Source: Paenibacillus woosongensis
Lineage (GTDB): Bacteria > Bacillota > Bacilli > Paenibacillales > Paenibacillaceae
Assembly: GCF_030122845.1 (NCBI RefSeq)
Contig: NZ_CP126084.1
Coordinates: 868,001-932,000 of the forward strand
DNA length: 64,000 nt
Direction of reading: 5' to 3'
Shown in pieces: positions 24,238 to 31,771 of the stretch. Each line of letters opens with the position of its first letter. Position 1 is the stretch's first letter. The translations under genes were made by a program, and so were the position numbers. The notes under the pieces were generated by a model, which was given only the letters and a program-made list of their open reading frames with translations, did no database searches and was not told where the DNA came from.

Positions 24238-25085
24238 GCGTCCGCATGCACTGCTCCATCCACAAGCAGCAATCTTTTGGGCTCCGGCTTATGTTCATAG
24301 AGATCTTTACTCATGTGGGTAGGTACATACCGGTCTTCCGTACCATGCACGAACATAACGGGTAGAGAGCTTTGCTCAACCGCTTTAAGCGGACTTACCT
24401 GTTTTAACCTAAACCCCGCCTTCCGTTCCAGCTGCCTGTCAATCAGGGAGAGGAGCGGGAAGGCGGGGATTTTGTTTAGTACCTGCAATTGATAGCGCAT
24501 CAGCTCCGTTAAATCGGAGTATGGACAATCCGCGATTACGAATTTGACGTTGGGATGCGCAATGGAGAGATACTCCAGAACGGTACCTCCGCCAAAGGAT
24601 TGGCCGTGCAGGCCGATCGTAATGTTGCGGCCGTAATGGTCCAGCAGCCAGTTGACCCAGGTCTGCACATCGTATTTTTCGTGGTATCCATAGGTGGTGT
24701 ATGTTCCCTCGCTGTTGCCGTGCCGGCGCTGGTCAATGAGGAGGACATTGAACCCCTCCTGTTGGAACATGTCCACGTACTGCGCAGATACATGCGAAGA
24801 TACGGTGTAGCCATGGACAATAATCACCCATTTTTTCGAATCAGGATCGGTGTCTAGAACGTAGCCGCTCAAGGAAAGCCCGTCTTTGGAGGTGACTTTC
24901 ACTTCCTTTTTGTCGAGTGTTTCAAAACGCTCCCGCGAATAAATTCCTGTCTTCTCCAGGTAATCGAATATATTCTCGTATGTCTGCAATTTCATCTGCG
25001 TAATTTGGCGAAAGCCAAAACGCGTCAAGAAACTGGCAGCCAGTATAACTACCAGTACAATAGCGACTAGTACGGTGTAAACCAT
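24138..25085 (-). CDS. membrane-anchored alpha/beta hydrolase
   Basis: 315 residues. An N-terminal helix (VLVAIVLVVILAASFL, residues 5-20) anchors a hydrolase domain. Catalytic elements visible are the oxyanion region VIIVHGYTVSS, the nucleophile elbow GLHGQSFGGG, the acid in MFVHGTEDRYVP and the histidine in DGAVHADAYS. Similar proteins are annotated as serine aminopeptidase S33 or acyl hydrolases; substrate unknown. AGGAGGATACCTGCAC precedes the ATG. Its last 100 bases overlap the 3' end of the Spo0E-like gene on the other strand. Confidence 0.88.
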   Translation of the reverse strand: MVYTVLVAIVLVVILAASFLTRFGFRQITQMKLQTYENIFDYLEKTGIYSRERFETLDKKEVKVTSKDGLSLSGYVLDTDPDSKKWVIIVHGYTVSSHVSAQYVDMFQQEGFNVLLIDQRRHGNSEGTYTTYGYHEKYDVQTWVNWLLDHYGRNITIGLHGQSFGGGTVLEYLSIAHPNVKFVIADCPYSDLTELMRYQLQVLNKIPAFPLLSLIDRQLERKAGFRLKQVSPLKAVEQSSLPVMFVHGTEDRYVPTHMSKDLYEHKPEPKRLLLVDGAVHADAYSVDPKRYSEEVHSFIREALATPAAKSCLPSI

Positions 25086-25269
25086 GTGCAGGTATCCTCC
25101 TATATTCCTTCCTGTTTGATCTCTTTGTCACTATAGTATCACCGAAACGAGGCCAAGAAAATCGAAGAACCTCCAAAAATTTTACAAAGGATAGGGGGAA
25201 TAAAATATCTTTGACTCGTCATCCCAGTTTGTGATTAGCTATATACGGGTCACTAAAGGAGGGTTATGG

Positions 25270-25845
25270 ATGTACAGATGCGGGGGGCATATCCCTGTCA
25301 TTGAGAGCGAAAGGCTTCGCCTGAGAAGGATGGAGCAGTCGGATGCGGAGCGGATGTTCCTATTCTGGAGCGATCCTGAGGTTGTTAAATACATGAACGT
25401 TCCGCCGTTTGCTTCGGTGGAGGATACTCTGGAAATGATTCAACTGCTTAACGGGCTGTCGGAAAGCGAGGACACCTTGCGCTGGGGAATCGAACTGAAG
25501 GAGGAAGGACAGTTGATCGGCAGCTGCGGTTTTAACGTTTGGGAGCTGTCGGGGGCTTACCGCGGGGAAATCGGATATGATCTCGGCCGCGAATATTGGG
25601 GATTCGGCTATATGTCCGAAGCGATGCGCATGCTGCTGTCATACGGTTATCAGACGATAGGCCTGAATAGGATCGAAGCGCTGGTGGATCCGCGCAATGC
25701 CGCTTCCAAAAGACTGCTGCAAGCCTTTGATTTCACTGAGGAAGGGCTGCTGCGGCAGTACCAGAAAACGGAGGAAGGCTTCGTGGATCTATTGATGTTC
25801 TCGCTGCTTAGGCAGGAATACTATTCAGGGGGGAAAGCATGGTGA
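25270..25845 (+). CDS. GNAT-family N-acetyltransferase (RimJ/RimL type)
   Basis: 191 residues. The start IESERLRLRRMEQSDAERMF and the acetyl-CoA region EIGYDLGREYWGFGYMSEAMRMLL, then RIEALVDPRNAASKRLLQAF, define the RimJ/RimL subgroup of GNAT enzymes, which acetylate protein N-termini or small amines. The frame is open to GTG 25231, but AAAGGAGGG at 25255-25263 selects ATG 25270. Its stop overlaps the EcfT gene start by 7 bases, so it is cotranslated with the transporter. Whether it acts on the transported vitamin is unknown. Confidence 0.88.
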   Translation: MYRCGGHIPVIESERLRLRRMEQSDAERMFLFWSDPEVVKYMNVPPFASVEDTLEMIQLLNGLSESEDTLRWGIELKEEGQLIGSCGFNVWELSGAYRGEIGYDLGREYWGFGYMSEAMRMLLSYGYQTIGLNRIEALVDPRNAASKRLLQAFDFTEEGLLRQYQKTEEGFVDLLMFSLLRQEYYSGGKAW

Positions 25846-26597
25846 CGCAACACAACAGGGACAGCAAATTCCCGTTACAGCGGCTCGATCCGCTTAGCAA
25901 GCTGATCGCCCTGTTCTGCCTGGCTATTCTGGCGATGAGCATCGATCGGCCGTTTCCGCAGGCCGTGATGCTGCTGTTCGTACTGGCGGCGGCTTTGGCT
26001 GGAGCGGGCATGAATGCTGCGCGGCTTGGGCGGCGGGCCCTATTTATCGCAGGCTTCGGACTGCCGCTGTTTATTCTAACCTCGATATCTGCAGCGGAAG
26101 GACAAGTCTATTTCAGTCTGGGGCCGATTCCGGTTACGGAAGGCGGGGTGCTGTATGGGGCGGCGATTACACTGCGCATGATGGTTTTATTCCTCTCGTC
26201 GCTTATTTATATTGAATCCACGGACCCCAAGGATTTTATCGTCATTATGGCCCAGTGTCTAAAGCTGCCTTACCGCTTCCTGTTTGGCGTGTCGATGGCG
26301 CTTACGTTCCTGCCCCTGCTGGAGGCTGAGGCTAAAATTTCCGGGGCTGCACGCCGGATTCGCGGCGGACGTGCCCCCGTCGGTATGTCGGAACGTATGC
26401 AAATGTGGCGCAGCCATTTGTTCTCGATTTTTGCCGGGGCGATTCGCCGCGTGCAGCAGACCGCTGGGGCAATGGATGGCAAGGGTTTTGGGGCTTATAG
26501 AAACCGCACTTATCTTCGTGAGGTGGAGATGGGGGTAAGCGGCTATGTCGTTTCCGCAGCCAGCGTTGCAGCCCTGCTGATTCTGATGCTCGTTTAA
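25839..26597 (+). CDS. ykoC: ECF transporter transmembrane component EcfT (YkoC-like)
   Basis: 252 residues with five to six membrane helices and the two cytoplasmic coupling motifs of EcfT proteins: ARRIRGGR near 183 and AMDGKGFGAYR near 216. These bind the ATPases of the energy-coupling module. N-terminal LQRLDPLSKLIALFCL is also typical. It overlaps the acetyltransferase gene by 7 bases. With the S-component (26677) and the double ATPase (27288) it forms a complete transporter like B. subtilis YkoEDC, implicated in thiamine or HMP uptake. Confidence 0.85.
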   Translation: MVTQHNRDSKFPLQRLDPLSKLIALFCLAILAMSIDRPFPQAVMLLFVLAAALAGAGMNAARLGRRALFIAGFGLPLFILTSISAAEGQVYFSLGPIPVTEGGVLYGAAITLRMMVLFLSSLIYIESTDPKDFIVIMAQCLKLPYRFLFGVSMALTFLPLLEAEAKISGAARRIRGGRAPVGMSERMQMWRSHLFSIFAGAIRRVQQTAGAMDGKGFGAYRNRTYLREVEMGVSGYVVSAASVAALLILMLV

Positions 26598-26605
26598 AAA
26601 AAGTC

Positions 26606-26656
26606 TTGACGAATTCTAATTGTTAACCTAAATTCATGTATGTGGTTAACAATTAG
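26606..26656 (+). promoter_or_regulatory. promoter with GTTAAC dyad upstream of ykoE-type gene
   Basis: TTGACG (26606-26611) and TAAATT (26629-26634) have a 17-base spacer. A perfect 13-bp inverted repeat overlaps them: CTAATTGTTAACC (26616-26628) in the spacer and GGTTAACAATTAG (26644-26656) just downstream. Each arm contains the palindrome GTTAAC. This looks like an operator pair, or a stem in the RNA; no TPP riboswitch is present here. Confidence 0.65.
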
Positions 26657-26676
26657 AAAACGAGAGGAAGATTGCA

Positions 26677-27270
26677 GTGAACAAAGGGAATGCAGCAAGA
26701 ACAGTCTTCGCCGCCTTTACGACGATGGATATCGTGCTCATGGCGATGCTGGCCGCAGCGAATGCGGTCATGACGGTATATTTGTCTCCCGTCAATCAGG
26801 CGCTGAACAGTATTGGAGGGCCGGTGCTGACCTCCACGATAACCGGGCTATATATGATTTACGGGCTTCTTGCTTATTATATTATTCGTAAACCGGGAAC
26901 CGCGGTCATTACATATAGCATTGGTGCGGTTGTTCAATCCTTCATGGGAACCGCCTACGGGATCGTTTCATGTTTTGCGGCTGCGGCCTGCTACATGGTT
27001 ATTGCGGAGTTGATTTTCGCGATTTTCAAATACCGCAATTGGGGTTGGCCGGTGATGCTGCTGGCCGGGGGAGCGATGGTGCCGATTTGGTTTTTTGTCG
27101 CCGCGCAAATGTACGGATACACGAAATGGGGAATGAATATTCTGCTGATCGCCCTCGTTGTCCGCACGCTTAGCGGCGTAGTGCTGTGCGGCTTGCTCAC
27201 TAAGCTGTTGGGAGACGCCTTGGCTCGAAGCGGGTTGCTCCGGCGCTTTGCTGTTGCCAGCAAGGGCTGA
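26677..27270 (+). CDS. ykoE: ECF transporter substrate-binding S component (YkoE-like)
   Basis: 197 residues with about five membrane helices. The segments VLMAMLAAANAVMTVYLSP, LAYYIIRKPGTAVITY and FMGTAYGIVSCFAAAACYMV resemble YkoE, the S component assigned to thiamine or hydroxymethylpyrimidine. Substrate assignment rests on family resemblance. GTG 26677 is preceded by GAGAGGAAG. The stop shares bases with a possible start of the ATPase gene. Promoter with a GTTAAC inverted repeat lies upstream. Confidence 0.8.
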   Translation: MNKGNAARTVFAAFTTMDIVLMAMLAAANAVMTVYLSPVNQALNSIGGPVLTSTITGLYMIYGLLAYYIIRKPGTAVITYSIGAVVQSFMGTAYGIVSCFAAAACYMVIAELIFAIFKYRNWGWPVMLLAGGAMVPIWFFVAAQMYGYTKWGMNILLIALVVRTLSGVVLCGLLTKLLGDALARSGLLRRFAVASKG

Positions 27271-27287
27271 TGGAATTGGGGGCAGCG

Positions 27288-28823
27288 ATGGATACAGCGG
27301 CATTGGAGCTGCGGGGCGTCACCTTTCGCTATGAGGCGGGCGGGAAGCCGGCGGTAGAGAATGTTACTTTGGCAATCCGCACCGGGGAGTGGGTTGCGAT
27401 TACCGGCCACAGCGGGAGCGGGAAATCGACGATCGCTCAGCTGTTCAGCGGCTACTTGCCGCGGGCGGGCGGGGGATGCCGCGAAGGCGTTCTGCTAGTG
27501 GACGGGCTTGATCCGGCCGAGGCCACCATTGCTGAGGTGGTACAGCGTATCGGGATCGTGTTCCAGGATCCCGACGCTCAGCTGGTGCAGGGCCGGGTGG
27601 AGGACGAGGTCGCCTTCGGCCCCGAGAATCTGTGCTTGGACGTGGCCCAGGTCGATGAACGGGTCACGGACGCGCTTGCCGCGGTGGATCTCGCTGAGCG
27701 GCGCCATGACAGCGTTCATGCGCTGTCAGGCGGCCAGCGGCAGCGGACGGCCATCGCGGCCGTGCTGGCGCTGGCGCCGCCGGTGCTCGTGTTCGACGAG
27801 CCGGTGGCGAGTCTGGACGCGACAGCGCGGCGGCGGTTTTTGGCTCTGCTGCGCCAGCTGCATGGGGAGGGCCGGACGATCGTTACGGTGTCCGGCCGGC
27901 TTGACGAGCTGGCGCAGGCGGCGCCGCGGCTCATTGTGATGGACGGCGGCAGCGTCGCGCTCGACGGGCCGACGGCAGCGCTGCTGAGCACGCAGCGTAC
28001 GCGCCTGGCCGAGCTGGGCGTGCTGCCGCAGGAGGCTTTGGGAGCTGCGCCAGGGGCGCTGCCGCAAGCAGAGGAGCTGCCATTAAGGGCAGCCCCCGTC
28101 GCCATAAGCCCAGCCGCAGCTTACCGCCGCCAGCACGAATCGGCAAGCGCGCCGCTGCTTCAGATCCAAGGCCTGTCCTTTGCCTATGGCAAAGCCGGGC
28201 CGGCGGTGCTGCAGGATGTGAACCTGACGCTAGGCGCCGGGGAGTGGCGCTTGCTCTGCGGGGACAATGGTTCAGGCAAGACGACATTGTCCAGGCTGCT
28301 TATGGGTCTTCTATCTCCTCCCCGTGGAACGATATGGTGGGGAGGGAAGGACGCTGCGAAGCTGAAGCTGTACGACCTCGCCGCAGATATCGGATATGTC
28401 TTTCAGCAGCCGGAGCACCAGTTCGTGGCTGCTACGGTGCTGGAGGAGCTTCTGTACGGCCCGCGCTTTCAGCTCCGCCTGAAGCCGGGGGAGCAGCTGC
28501 CGCAGCATGTCGCCGAACGTGCCGCGGAGCTTCTGCAGCTGATCGGGCTTGCCGGGCGAGCCGATGATTCCCCGTATCTGCTCAGCGGCGGAGAGAAGCG
28601 CCTGCTCAGCGCGGCTGCAGCGATGATTGTGCCGAAGAAGCTGTATATACTGGATGAACCTACCGCCGGGGCGGATTACAGGGGAGCCAGGATTCTGGCT
28701 GAATTATGCCGGCGCTCAGTGGATGAGGGAGCATCTGTCATTATCATTACCCATGAGCCCGAATGCTTTGCGGGTGAGGATTTATCGATCTGGACGATGG
28801 AGAAGGGCAGGCTGCGGGCGTAG
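27288..28823 (+). CDS. ykoD: ECF transporter double ATPase (YkoD-like)
   Basis: 511 residues made of two fused ABC ATPase domains. The first has Walker A GHSGSGKST and signature ALSGGQRQR with VLVFDEPVASLD; the second has GDNGSGKTT, LLSGGEKRL and YILDEPTAGAD. Q-loops are VFQDPDAQ and VFQQPEHQ. The fusion replaces separate EcfA and EcfA' subunits, as in YkoD. GC content is higher in the first domain and linker than in neighbours. ATG 27270 is possible, but TTGGGGG upstream favours ATG 27288. Confidence 0.88.
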   Translation: MDTAALELRGVTFRYEAGGKPAVENVTLAIRTGEWVAITGHSGSGKSTIAQLFSGYLPRAGGGCREGVLLVDGLDPAEATIAEVVQRIGIVFQDPDAQLVQGRVEDEVAFGPENLCLDVAQVDERVTDALAAVDLAERRHDSVHALSGGQRQRTAIAAVLALAPPVLVFDEPVASLDATARRRFLALLRQLHGEGRTIVTVSGRLDELAQAAPRLIVMDGGSVALDGPTAALLSTQRTRLAELGVLPQEALGAAPGALPQAEELPLRAAPVAISPAAAYRRQHESASAPLLQIQGLSFAYGKAGPAVLQDVNLTLGAGEWRLLCGDNGSGKTTLSRLLMGLLSPPRGTIWWGGKDAAKLKLYDLAADIGYVFQQPEHQFVAATVLEELLYGPRFQLRLKPGEQLPQHVAERAAELLQLIGLAGRADDSPYLLSGGEKRLLSAAAAMIVPKKLYILDEPTAGADYRGARILAELCRRSVDEGASVIIITHEPECFAGEDLSIWTMEKGRLRA

Positions 28824-28899
28824 CCTGCTTCTTTCAATTTATAGGGGCTTCCTATATACTATTAGATTACATACTTTCACTTGAAAGGAAGTCTTCCCC

Positions 28900-30396
28900 T
28901 TGAACAAGCCATTGAAACGAAATTATATTTTGGGCGGCTTATTGCTGTCCACGTTCCTTGCGGCCATCGAAGGCACCGTGATCGGGCCGGCCGGACCTAG
29001 GATTGTCGGCGAATTGGGCGGAGTGGCGCTGCTGAGCTGGGTATTTACTGCCTATCTGCTAACGATGGCTGTCTCCACGCCGATTTTCGGCAAAATGAGC
29101 GACCTTTATGGCAGAAAGCCCGTCTTTATTATCGGCTCCGTATTGTTTTTGGCGGGATCGTTGTTATCCGGACTCTCGCAGAGCATGGAACAGCTGATTT
29201 TGTTCCGTGCGGTGCAGGGGATCGGAGCCGGTGCACTGATTCCGGTCACGTTTACGATCATCGGCGACATTTATTCCATCGAGGAAAGAGCGAAGGTTCA
29301 GGGCATGATCAGCTCGGTATGGGGAATCTCCTCGCTCGTCGGCCCGCTGCTGGGCGGGTACGTCGTCGATTATTTCAATTGGCGGTGGGTGTTTGGCTTT
29401 AATGTCCCGTTCGGTCTGCTATCGTTAATATTTATAATGAAGTTTTTGCATGAGAACATTGAGAAGCGCAAGGTCAAAATCGATATAAGCGGTGCGGTCA
29501 CCTTTACGGTAGGGGTCACGGCACTTTTGTTCGGGCTGGCTACGGGCGGACAGCAGTTTGCCTGGACTTCGCCGTGGCTATTGGCTATCATGGCTGTCGC
29601 GGTCATCTCTCTTGCTCTGTTTCTGATCATAGAGAACCGGGCGGAAGAGCCGCTTGTGCCGCTGAAGCTGTTTAAAGTCAAAGACATCGCTTACTCTAAT
29701 CTCGCGAGTCTCGTAGGCAGCGCCCTGCTAATCGGCCTGACCTCCTATCTGCCCCTCTGGGTTCAGGGAGTGCTGGGGAAGAATGCCACGATGTCCGGGC
29801 TCATACTAGCACCGATGTCGATTGGCTGGCTGTTTGGCTCCGTATATGGCGCGCGCTGGATTATCAGCAAAGGCTCCCGCTACACCTCTTTGAGCGGCAT
29901 GGTGATGATTGCCATCGGAGCGGCAGGAATCGCGTTTATGACGGAGAATACGCCGCTTTACCTGCTGCTGTTCTTCAACGCAATGTACGGCGTCGGCTTC
30001 GGCTTATCTTTTACGGTATATACGATCATTGCACAGTCATCGGTCGGCTACAGCTTGAGGGGAGCGTCGAACGCCCTCAACACGTTTACGAAATCGATCG
30101 GGCAGACGATCGGGGTTGCCGTGTTCGGCACGCTGATCAACTTGCGCATTGTGGCCCAGACTTCGGCTGGAACACCGTCCGGACTTGAGGTATCCCAAGA
30201 CGACATCAACAACCTGCTGTCTCCGGAGAAGGTCCATGGGCTGTCACCGGAGCTGTGGAGCGAGCTCAAGCATGTGCTGCAAAATAGCCTGCACACGCTG
30301 TTCATCGTCATGGCCGTGCTGGCGGTTGCCGGGGTGCTCTCGGTATTCGGGCTGAGAAACCGCGCGCCTCAAGCTGCCGAAGAGGATCATGCATAA
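28900..30396 (+). CDS. MFS drug-efflux transporter, DHA2 (EmrB/QacA) family
   Basis: 498 residues with about fourteen hydrophobic segments, as expected for DHA2 pumps. Motif A is GKMSDLYGRKPVF, and motif C appears as ISSLVGPLLGGYVVDYFNWRWVFGFNVP. FRAVQGIGAGALIPVTFTIIGDIY is also diagnostic. These proton-driven pumps export dyes and antibiotics. The start is TTG 28900 after GAAAGGAAG. A MarR-type gene lies downstream on the other strand, about 550 bases past the stop, and could respond to the same compounds, but no operator was seen. Confidence 0.92.
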   Translation: MNKPLKRNYILGGLLLSTFLAAIEGTVIGPAGPRIVGELGGVALLSWVFTAYLLTMAVSTPIFGKMSDLYGRKPVFIIGSVLFLAGSLLSGLSQSMEQLILFRAVQGIGAGALIPVTFTIIGDIYSIEERAKVQGMISSVWGISSLVGPLLGGYVVDYFNWRWVFGFNVPFGLLSLIFIMKFLHENIEKRKVKIDISGAVTFTVGVTALLFGLATGGQQFAWTSPWLLAIMAVAVISLALFLIIENRAEEPLVPLKLFKVKDIAYSNLASLVGSALLIGLTSYLPLWVQGVLGKNATMSGLILAPMSIGWLFGSVYGARWIISKGSRYTSLSGMVMIAIGAAGIAFMTENTPLYLLLFFNAMYGVGFGLSFTVYTIIAQSSVGYSLRGASNALNTFTKSIGQTIGVAVFGTLINLRIVAQTSAGTPSGLEVSQDDINNLLSPEKVHGLSPELWSELKHVLQNSLHTLFIVMAVLAVAGVLSVFGLRNRAPQAAEEDHA

Positions 30397-30442
30397 AATA
30401 GGCGGCATCTGACACACCTTAACTGAAAGGGGAGGTGTTAGG

Positions 30443-30784
30443 ATGAATGAGGAAATGCTCGTCGATCAAGGAACATTAGTCAAGGCCTGGCAGCAGCAGT
30501 TGCCGGAGTATCTGAGTCCGGGAGATACATCCATCGTCCAGGCTGATCTTGCCGACCCTTACGGCTTGCGGATACATATCAACGCGGAAGGGCGTCAGGA
30601 TTACTCTTTTGACTTTCAGTGCACCTATATGGACCGGCGGGAAGTGAAGGTGGAGCTGGTAGATGTGGAGCGAGAGGGAGCGACGGTGAATGAGCAGTCC
30701 GAGCAAGTCCAGAATCTGACCGAGGATTACGTTCGGCATATTCACGAGTGCGCACAGGCGCTTCAACGCATTACCAATCCATAA
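30443..30784 (+). CDS. hypothetical protein, 113 aa
   Basis: 113 residues, acidic and soluble, with no signal peptide or membrane segment. Alternating strands such as YGLRIHINAEGRQDYSFDFQC and YMDRREVKVELVDVE suggest a small alpha/beta fold. AAGGGGAGGTGTTAGG precedes the ATG, and a strong terminator follows, so it is a real gene and probably cotranscribed with the MFS pump 46 bases upstream. I recognise no family. Confidence 0.7.
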   Translation: MNEEMLVDQGTLVKAWQQQLPEYLSPGDTSIVQADLADPYGLRIHINAEGRQDYSFDFQCTYMDRREVKVELVDVEREGATVNEQSEQVQNLTEDYVRHIHECAQALQRITNP

Positions 30785-30809
30785 TCTAGGAACGATTGCT
30801 GAAGGGTAC

Positions 30810-30853
30810 AAAAAAGGCTGCTCCCCGCCTGGCGGACGGATGCAGCCTTTTTG
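30810..30853 (+). terminator. terminator of the MFS operon
   Basis: AAAAAGGCTGC (30811-30821) and GCAGCCTTTTT (30842-30852) pair perfectly; the T run is part of the stem, so it can work in both directions. Confidence 0.88.
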
Positions 30854-30944
30854 TGCTTGGTTCAAGCGCTGCGCAGTGCCGACTATTTGCGCTCGAACTC
30901 AGTGCAGTGTCAAACTACTTACGCCCGAACTCCGCACAGTTCAA

Positions 30945-31418
30945 TTATTTGCGGGCAAGAGGCGCGAGCTTCTCGGCCTCTCGGCCCATTTTCTTCAGCA
31001 GCGTAATCATAAGCTGCTTCTCTTCCTGATTCAGACCGCTCAGGGCATAATCAATCCGCTCGGAAAATTCCGGATACAGCCTGTTCATCAGTTCATTTCC
31101 CTTCGGAGTCAGTTCGGCAAAGATGACCCGCCGATCCCGCGGACAAGGCTGACGCTGCAAGTACCCCGCCGCCTCCAGTTTGTCGATGACATAAGTGACG
31201 TTGCCGCTTTGCAGCAGCAGCTTGGCCCCGATTTGCTGAATGGGCTGGGGCCCTTTGTAGTAGAGTACCTCCAGCACGGCAAAGGCTGTCGGATTGAAGC
31301 CTTGAATTTTGCTTCCCGTTACGGCATGTTCATTGACACTTTTGAAAGACTTGGCAAATACCCGGTACAAGTGCAGTGATAAATCGGTTCCGCGCTCCTC
31401 GGTCTTCAACATCATCAT
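30945..31418 (-). CDS. MarR-family transcriptional regulator
   Basis: 157 residues with a winged-helix core: FNPTAFAVLEVLYYKGPQPIQQIGAKLLLQSGNVTYVIDKLEAAGYLQR and the wing PRDRRVIFAELTPKG. MarR dimers repress efflux or oxidative-stress genes and are released by ligands or cysteine oxidation; one cysteine is in RQPCPRD. Three successive ATG codons begin the frame; AAGGCGGG lies just upstream, so the second or third may be used. The bases after its stop contain degenerate copies of its 3' end. Confidence 0.9.
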   Translation of the reverse strand: MMMLKTEERGTDLSLHLYRVFAKSFKSVNEHAVTGSKIQGFNPTAFAVLEVLYYKGPQPIQQIGAKLLLQSGNVTYVIDKLEAAGYLQRQPCPRDRRVIFAELTPKGNELMNRLYPEFSERIDYALSGLNQEEKQLMITLLKKMGREAEKLAPLARK

Positions 31419-31759
31419 CCCGCCTTAATCTATATTTTCATAAAGCCATAGAAAGTAGAATCACTTCGCGATTGCTTCACACTTATCATGTTAGAGGACT
31501 GCCGATTTTTTAAAAATATAATTTATCACAATTTACGGTTTTCATATTTAAAACTTGAATAAAAACAGAAAAGTTCATGGTTTATCCAAAATTTGGGCGG
31601 GATATGTCCTTATTATATTGTTGGCTTCGATTGTTGTCGCCGAAATTTTTTATAAGTAAGTTCTGCAAGGTGAGGTCAATGGGGTTGTCCGTGTGTGGCA
31701 GCGGTCAGTATGCGTATGTTCGAAGCATGGGACGCCAAAAAAAGGGAGCGAGCCAAGGC
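31419..31759. other. AT-rich intergenic region
   Basis: About 340 bases, AT-rich near the marR start and probably holding its promoter, although I cannot place the elements with confidence. No gene is supported: a plus-strand frame from 31577 lacks a ribosome binding site and runs antisense into the flavoprotein gene. The terminator of that gene occupies the right end. Confidence 0.6.
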
Positions 31760-31771
31760 TCACTCCCTTTT
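31733..31771 (-). terminator. terminator of the flavoprotein gene
   Basis: On the minus strand AAAAGGGAGTGAGCC and GGCTCGCTCCCTTTT pair with one mismatch, then continue as T residues. It overlaps the last codons and the stop of the gene. Confidence 0.88.

Noticed and set aside
27716-28287. Several antisense or shifted frames of 110-140 codons over the double ATPase gene
   Set aside because: Produced by high GC in this gene; rich in Arg, Ala and Ser with no domain.
30840-31379. 179-codon plus-strand frame
   Set aside because: Antisense to marR, beginning inside a terminator.
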